Below are positions 1 through 5,468 of a stretch of DNA of 5,468 nt, in pieces (within the stretch, counting starts at the first letter, position 1; each line of letters opens with the position of its first letter). The notes beneath the pieces were generated by a model that made no database searches, was not told the DNA's origin, and worked only from the letters and a program-made list of their open reading frames with translations. Origin of the DNA: Rhodobacter sp. (GTDB lineage: Bacteria; Pseudomonadota; Alphaproteobacteria; Rhodobacterales; Rhodobacteraceae); the NCBI GenBank assembly GCA_013824055.1, contig PNNE01000287.1, positions 1 to 5,468 of the forward strand. Reading direction: 5' to 3'. The translations under genes and the position numbers were made by a program.

Positions 1-1245
1 CTCAGGCTTGCCGCCGAGGAAGAAGGCGGCGTCGCCCTTTTCCAGACCCAACTGGACCCGGATCGCCTCGGTCCGCTCCGGCCCGATGTTCTTGGCCAGG
101 GGGCCAGCGGCTTCCATGCCCGAGCCATCCTCGGCCTCGCGCCAGAAGATATAGCCCATCCCCGGCAGCCCCTGCGCTTGCGCAAAGGCGTTCATCCGGT
201 CGCAGAACTTGCGGCCCACGGGTTCGCCCGACGGCCCCTTGGGCGCAGGGATCGCGCGGACTTCGTTGCCGTCCTGCTCCAGCAGTTTGGCAAAGATCGC
301 GAAGCCCGAGCCGCGGAAGTGTTCGCTGACATCCTGCATCCTGATCGGGTTGCGCAGGTCGGGCTTGTCGCTGCCATACCATTTCAGGCTGTCGCGATAG
401 GCGATGCGCGGCCAGTCGGCATGGACCTTGCGGGGCTTGCCGGTCCAGTCGTTGAACGACTCGAACAACCCCTGCAACACCGGCTGGACGGCGGCAAAGA
501 CGTCGTCCTGGGTCACGAAGGACATCTCGACGTCCAGCTGGTAAAAGTCGGTGGGCGAGCGGTCGGCACGCGGGTCCTCGTCGCGGAAGCAGGGCGCGAT
601 CTGGAAATAGCGGTCGAAGCCCGCGACCTGGATCAGCTGCTTGAACTGCTGCGGCGCCTGCGGCAGCGCATAGAACTTGCCCGGATGCAGGCGGCTCGGC
701 ACCAGGAAGTCGCGCGCGCCTTCGGGGCTGGAGGCGGTGATGATCGGCGTCTGGAACTCGGTGAAGCCCTGGTCCCACATCGCGTTGCGCAGCCAGCGCA
801 CCACGTTTGACCGCAGCATCATGTTCTGGTGCATCGTCTCGCGGCGCAGGTCGAGGAAGCGGTAGGTCAGCCGGGTCTCCTCGGGGTATTCGGTATCGCC
901 GAAGACCGGCAAGGGCAGCTCTTCGGACGCCCCCAGCACCTCGACCCCGGTCGCGTAAACCTCGATCTCGCCGGTCGGGATCCTGGCGTTCACCAGCGAC
1001 GCATCCCGCGCCTTCACCCGGCCGTCGACCCGGATCACCCATTCCGCCCGCACCTTTTCCAGCGCGGAAAACGCGGGCGAGTCACCGTCGCACAACAGCT
1101 GCGTGATCCCGTAATGATCGCGCAGGTCGATGAACAGCACCCCGCCGTGGTCCCGCACCCGGTGGACCCAGCCCGACAGGCGGACGGTCTGGCCGACATG
1201 ATCCTTGTTCAGCGCGGCACAGGTATGGCTGCGATAGGCGTGCAT
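1..1245 (-). CDS. aspS: Aspartyl-tRNA synthetase (AspRS), partial: first 415 codons, C-terminus beyond the left edge
   Basis: Class II aminoacyl-tRNA synthetase that charges tRNA with aspartate in the cytoplasm. The N-terminal OB-fold anticodon-binding domain is at about residues 1-105 (GWVHRVRDHGG at 25-35). The catalytic core follows, with the bacterial AspRS block SSPEGARDFLVPSR at 172-185, QAPQQFKQ near 196-203 and class II motif 2 FRDE at 220-223. The bacterial GAD-type insertion starts near residue 300 and runs to the window edge. Motif 3 lies outside, and about 170-180 residues of a usual length near 590 are missing. Two ATG codons are adjacent (1248 and 1245). I prefer 1245 because its spacing from the GGGGA box is better and MHAYRSHTC is the family start I recall. 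Residue 33 is His, where E. coli has Leu; this is discussed as a possible non-discriminating trait. The gene has its own promoter. Confidence 0.97.
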   Translation of the reverse strand, partial: MHAYRSHTCAALNKDHVGQTVRLSGWVHRVRDHGGVLFIDLRDHYGITQLLCDGDSPAFSALEKVRAEWVIRVDGRVKARDASLVNARIPTGEIEVYATGVEVLGASEELPLPVFGDTEYPEETRLTYRFLDLRRETMHQNMMLRSNVVRWLRNAMWDQGFTEFQTPIITASSPEGARDFLVPSRLHPGKFYALPQAPQQFKQLIQVAGFDRYFQIAPCFRDEDPRADRSPTDFYQLDVEMSFVTQDDVFAAVQPVLQGLFESFNDWTGKPRKVHADWPRIAYRDSLKWYGSDKPDLRNPIRMQDVSEHFRGSGFAIFAKLLEQDGNEVRAIPAPKGPSGEPVGRKFCDRMNAFAQAQGLPGMGYIFWREAEDGSGMEAAGPLAKNIGPERTEAIRVQLGLEKGDAAFFLGGKPE

Positions 1246-1251
1246 CATCGT

Positions 1252-1257
1252 TCCCCT
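1252..1257 (-). promoter_or_regulatory. Ribosome binding site of aspS
   Basis: The minus strand reads AGGGGA, followed by ACG and then two ATG codons in tandem. The spacing is 3 bases to the first ATG (1248) and 6 bases to the second (1245). The short spacing makes the first ATG a poor start and favours the second. The two choices differ by one methionine only. Confidence 0.6.
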
Positions 1258-1283
1258 TTCCAGGGCCTCAATTCCATCGCGCC

Positions 1284-1312
1284 GATACACCTTGCCCCCT
1301 GCCCGAAGTCAA
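1284..1312 (-). promoter_or_regulatory. Predicted sigma70-type promoter of aspS
   Basis: On the minus strand there is TTGACT (positions 1312-1307), then exactly 17 bases, then TGTATC (1289-1284). The -35 box is near perfect. The -10 box matches the consensus only weakly, which is common in GC-rich alphaproteobacteria. Transcription would start near 1277, giving a leader of about 30 bases before aspS. The promoter lies between the end of pabC and the start of aspS, so aspS is probably an independent transcription unit. This is inferred from sequence only. Confidence 0.6.
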
Positions 1313-1327
1313 GCCCGCGCCCTTTCC

Positions 1328-1403
1328 TCTTTGCCCAAATATCCCCGCCGGACGCGCCTGCGGCCAGCGTCGAATGCCTGCGGCGGGGATATTCATCCAA
1401 AGA
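1328..1403 (-). terminator. Large inverted repeat overlapping the 3' end of pabC; probable terminator
   Basis: AATATCCCCGCCG at 1338-1350 is perfectly complementary to CGGCGGGGATATT at 1381-1393 (13 bp). The arms extend outward to 1328 and 1403 with 19 of 23 positions matching (TCTTTG at both outer ends). The 30-base loop contains a smaller GACGC/GCGTC pairing. The outer right arm encodes the last codons of pabC (Ile-Phe-Gly-stop), so the hairpin forms right at the gene end. It precedes the aspS promoter, which suits a terminator of the pabB-pabC transcript. However, there is no good U-run after the stem, so a Rho-independent role is uncertain. It could instead be a dispersed repeat; I recall similar ATCTTTGG...ATATCCCCGCCG strings near gene ends in Rhodobacterales. 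Confidence 0.5.
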
Positions 1404-2004
1404 TGAAGACTGCGGGGATCAGGCCCCGAAGCGCGTTGCCGAGCCAAAGCCGGACGCCGGGGAGGTCTTCGGCGGTGAGGATCTCTTCGCGGCAGCCAAG
1501 CTCGGCGCGCAGCACACCCGGCAAGAGACCACAGGACAGGGGCGGAGTCCGCATCCCCTGGCCACGGTCGAAGAAGACCGTGGTGATCGACCCGTCGCAG
1601 ACCTCGCCCAATTCGTTCAGAAAGATCACCTCGTCCAACCCCTCGGGCAGCGCGGCCCGCGCCCGGTCATAGGTCTCGCGCCTTGTCGTCTTGACCCGCA
1701 ACCAGGGGTCGCCGGACCAGAGTCGCTCGACCGCCAGCCCAACCCGCCACTCTGGCCTGGCCAAGGGCAAGGCGGCCACGGTCCACTCCACCCGGCCCGC
1801 CCGGTCCAGGGACAGCCGCAGCCGCGCCGGGTGGTCCGGGCCTTGCGGCGCAAGGTCGGGACAGGACCACCCCAACATCCGAGCCGACCGTTGCAGCCGG
1901 TCAAGATGCAGCGCCCAGCGCGGCGCGGCATGGCCGTCCCACAGCATCGTCTCGATCAGCTTCAGTCCCGGCTCACTGCCGCCTTCACGAAGCGCGCCTT
2001 CCAC
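1393..2004 (-). CDS. pabC: Class IV aminotransferase, probable 4-amino-4-deoxychorismate lyase (PabC-like)
   Basis: A PLP enzyme expected to convert 4-amino-4-deoxychorismate into 4-aminobenzoate and pyruvate for folate synthesis. Visible features are LIETMLWDGH near residues 16-25, the probable PLP-binding lysine K105 in RVKTTRRETYDRA, NELGEVCDGSITTVFF (about 130-145) and the CGLLPGVLRAEL segment near 158-169, the usual class IV order. It is 203 residues, against about 270 for E. coli PabC: the N-terminus is short and lacks the usual DRG..GDG segment. I chose the GTG at 2004 because GGGAGGAGG sits just before it; ATG at 2019 is the alternative but would include that box. The first 43 bases overlap the end of pabB in another frame, so translation is probably coupled. 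Its position beside pabB supports the lyase role, but class IV aminotransferases can be misassigned from sequence alone (branched-chain or D-amino acid transaminases). Confidence 0.85.
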   Translation of the reverse strand: MEGALREGGSEPGLKLIETMLWDGHAAPRWALHLDRLQRSARMLGWSCPDLAPQGPDHPARLRLSLDRAGRVEWTVAALPLARPEWRVGLAVERLWSGDPWLRVKTTRRETYDRARAALPEGLDEVIFLNELGEVCDGSITTVFFDRGQGMRTPPLSCGLLPGVLRAELGCREEILTAEDLPGVRLWLGNALRGLIPAVFIFG

Positions 2005-3098
2005 AACGCCTCCTCCCATTCGCCATCTGCGGTCGAGCCATGCGTCAGCCCGCCGCCCACGTTCATCACGATCTGATCGCCGGAAACCGACAGCGTCCGG
2101 ATCGCCACGCTGAAATCCGCGTCCCCCCCCGGCGACATCCATCCCACCGCGCCGCAATAGACGCCGCGCGCAAAGGGCTCCACCTCGCGGATGATCTCCA
2201 TCGCCCGGATCTTCGGTGCGCCGGTGACCGAGCCGCAGGGAAACAGCGCCGCCATCAGCCCCGGAAGCATCGCCGGGCCGTCAAGCACGCCTTCGACGGT
2301 GGATGTCATCTGGTGCACCGTCGCATAGCTTTCGATGGCATAAAGGGCGGGCACCTTCACTGTCCCCACCCGCGACAGCCGCGAGATGTCGTTGCGCAAA
2401 AGGTCGACGATCATCAGGTTTTCGGCCAGATCCTTCGCGTCGCTTCGCAGATCCGCGATGATCGCGGCATCCTCGGCCGGGTCCTTGCCGCGCGGCCGCG
2501 TGCCCTTCATCGGGCGCGTGACGATCCGGCCACCCTGTACCTTGAAGAACAGCTCGGGCGAGCGCGAGACGACCACCGGCCCCACCCCAAGGTCGACATA
2601 GGCCCCATGCCCCACCGCCCCCGTGCGCCGGAACGCGCCGTAAAGGCCCAGGGCCGACCCCGAAACCAGCTTCGCCGCCATCGGGAACGTCAGGTTGACC
2701 TGGTAGCAGTCCCCGGCGGCGATATAATCGAATATCCGCCGGGCGGCCGTCCCGTAGGCGCGTCGCCCGACCAGCGGCTCGGGGGCGGTCATCCGCGTCC
2801 GCTCGCCCTCTGCACCGGCACGCGCCAACGCTTCCCCGGCAGGCCGGGGGCGATCATAGACGCCCAGCGCCACCAGCGGTCCGGGCCGCTTGCGCGGCAT
2901 CCGGCGGGCGAGCTTCGGCTCCAGCGCATAGCCTGCCTCGTAGGCGACGTAGCCTGCAAGCCAGGCCCCCTGTGCCCGCAACGCCTCGGCCCGGGCCAGG
3001 GCGGGCGCGACCTCTTTATGGGTATGGGCGGCTATGACCTCGCACGGCGCGTCGAAAAGCGCCGGTGTCCCGCCTGGCCCGTGTTCAAGAAGGATCAC
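1962..3098 (-). CDS. pabB: Aminodeoxychorismate synthase component I (PabB)
   Basis: Chorismate-binding enzyme that, with ammonia from a PabA/TrpG glutaminase, makes 4-amino-4-deoxychorismate, the first committed step to 4-aminobenzoate and folate. The 378-residue protein shows the whole catalytic half of the family: GDCYQVNLT (129-137), RPMKGTRPRG (195-204), AENLMIVDLLRNDISR (225-240), TVHQMTSTVEG (260-270), LFPCGSVTGAPKIRAMEII (285-303) and GEWEEAL (359-365). Lys198 in P-M-K-G-T is the PabB hallmark; anthranilate synthase TrpE has Ala there. The N-terminal part (GYVAYEAGYALEPKL, 49-63) is short, giving a protein smaller than E. coli PabB (about 450). The start is GTG at 3098 with GAGGG 7 bases upstream. 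It overlaps pabC by 43 bases and is divergent from carB. An uninterrupted run of eight G lies at residues 322-325. Confidence 0.95.
   Translation of the reverse strand: MILLEHGPGGTPALFDAPCEVIAAHTHKEVAPALARAEALRAQGAWLAGYVAYEAGYALEPKLARRMPRKRPGPLVALGVYDRPRPAGEALARAGAEGERTRMTAPEPLVGRRAYGTAARRIFDYIAAGDCYQVNLTFPMAAKLVSGSALGLYGAFRRTGAVGHGAYVDLGVGPVVVSRSPELFFKVQGGRIVTRPMKGTRPRGKDPAEDAAIIADLRSDAKDLAENLMIVDLLRNDISRLSRVGTVKVPALYAIESYATVHQMTSTVEGVLDGPAMLPGLMAALFPCGSVTGAPKIRAMEIIREVEPFARGVYCGAVGWMSPGGDADFSVAIRTLSVSGDQIVMNVGGGLTHGSTADGEWEEALWKARFVKAAVSRD
2009..2017 (-). promoter_or_regulatory. Internal ribosome binding site for pabC, inside pabB
   Basis: The minus strand reads GGGAGGAGG, a strong anti-SD match, with its GGAGG core 7 bases before the GTG at 2004. 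The same bases encode the Trp-Glu-Glu of PabB's conserved C-terminal GEWEEAL motif, so one stretch serves as protein motif and translation signal. It decides the pabC start and suggests coupling of the two proteins. Confidence 0.7.
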
Positions 3099-3178
3099 CC
3101 GCGCACCCTCACTGTCCTGTCGTCCGAGATAGGCCGATCCTGCACCCCGCGCCAGTGGCTTTCCCGACGGGCCCGATC

Positions 3179-3214
3179 GGGTTCGCGACCGGGTTCTCGA
3201 CCGGGTTCGCGACC
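3179..3214. repeat. Three tandem 12-base repeats in the pabB-carB divergent region
   Basis: The unit GGGTTCGCGACC occurs at 3179-3190, as GGGTTCTCGACC (one change) at 3191-3202, and exactly again at 3203-3214. Each unit holds a near-palindromic core around TCGCGA. The array ends 14 bases before the putative carB -35 box and about 80 bases upstream of the pabB start. This could be an operator array, a DNA-bending element or a minisatellite; the sequence does not decide. Three copies without spacers exclude a CRISPR array. Confidence 0.85.
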
Positions 3215-3228
3215 TGCCGGTTTGCCCC

Positions 3229-3256
3229 TTGCGCCGGTCCGGCTTCTGTCTATAAC
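3229..3256 (+). promoter_or_regulatory. Predicted carB promoter
   Basis: TATAAC at 3251-3256 is one base from the -10 consensus. Sixteen bases upstream lies TTGCGC (3229-3234), which keeps only the TTG of the -35 consensus. The start would fall near 3263, giving a leader of about 27 bases. The Shine-Dalgarno stretch AGGTGGGGG (3276-3284) lies 5 bases before the carB ATG. The -10 box is the stronger part of the prediction. No clear promoter for pabB could be picked out on the opposite strand of the 191-base intergenic region. Confidence 0.5.
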
Positions 3257-3289
3257 CCGCACAATTTTGCGCAATAGGTGGGGGCTACG

Positions 3290-5468
<2,179 letters not shown>

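Noticed and set aside
2..1042. Minus-strand open frame of 346 residues in another frame of aspS
   Set aside because: It is the shifted frame of aspS. The true frame contains all AspRS motifs over the same bases.
1245..1277. Ten-codon leader frame (MELRPWKGER) ending at the aspS start
   Set aside because: It begins at about the predicted transcription start and has no ribosome binding site. No repeated regulatory codon is present, so attenuation has no support.
829..2076. Plus-strand open frame of 415 residues
   Set aside because: It runs antisense to aspS and pabC, crosses their intergenic region, and has a Pro/Arg/Gln-rich translation with no domain. It is a high-GC shadow frame.
3179..3214. 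CRISPR array
   Set aside because: The repeats are 12 bases, directly abutting with no spacers, and there is no cas gene.

Overview
The window is a GC-rich, densely packed stretch of core-metabolism chromosome. Protein sequence and gene style point to an alphaproteobacterium of the Rhodobacterales (Rhodobacter/Paracoccus-like). This assignment rests on recalled family resemblance, not on a search. I see no phage, plasmid, transposase, CRISPR, tRNA or rRNA signal.

Layout. Positions 1-1245 (minus strand) hold the first 415 codons of aspS, aspartyl-tRNA synthetase; its C-terminus lies beyond the left edge. Positions 1246-1392 are a compact intergenic region with an aspS promoter and RBS, plus a large inverted repeat that overlaps the end of the next gene and may act as its terminator. 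Positions 1393-2004 (minus) hold a short class IV aminotransferase of the aminodeoxychorismate lyase type (pabC-like). Positions 1962-3098 (minus) hold pabB, aminodeoxychorismate synthase component I. The two pab genes overlap by 43 bases, and the pabC ribosome binding site lies inside the conserved 3' end of pabB. Positions 3099-3289 are a divergent intergenic region with three tandem 12-base repeats and a likely carB promoter. Positions 3290-5468 (plus) hold the first 726 codons of carB, the large subunit of carbamoyl-phosphate synthase, cut by the right edge.

How the genes fit together. PabB and PabC are consecutive enzymes from chorismate to 4-aminobenzoate for folate; the glutaminase partner PabA/TrpG is not in the window. 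AspS appears to be transcribed separately from its own promoter. CarB supplies carbamoyl phosphate for pyrimidines and arginine; carA is not immediately upstream, because pabB is divergent there.

I found no novel multi-gene system. The points most worth a second look are: a perfect palindromic repeat carried in frame inside carB, which seems to add about a dozen residues to a conserved enzyme; the split, overlapping pabB/pabC pair that resembles a PabB-PabC fusion cut in two; the inverted repeat at the end of pabC; and the 12-base tandem repeats between pabB and carB.
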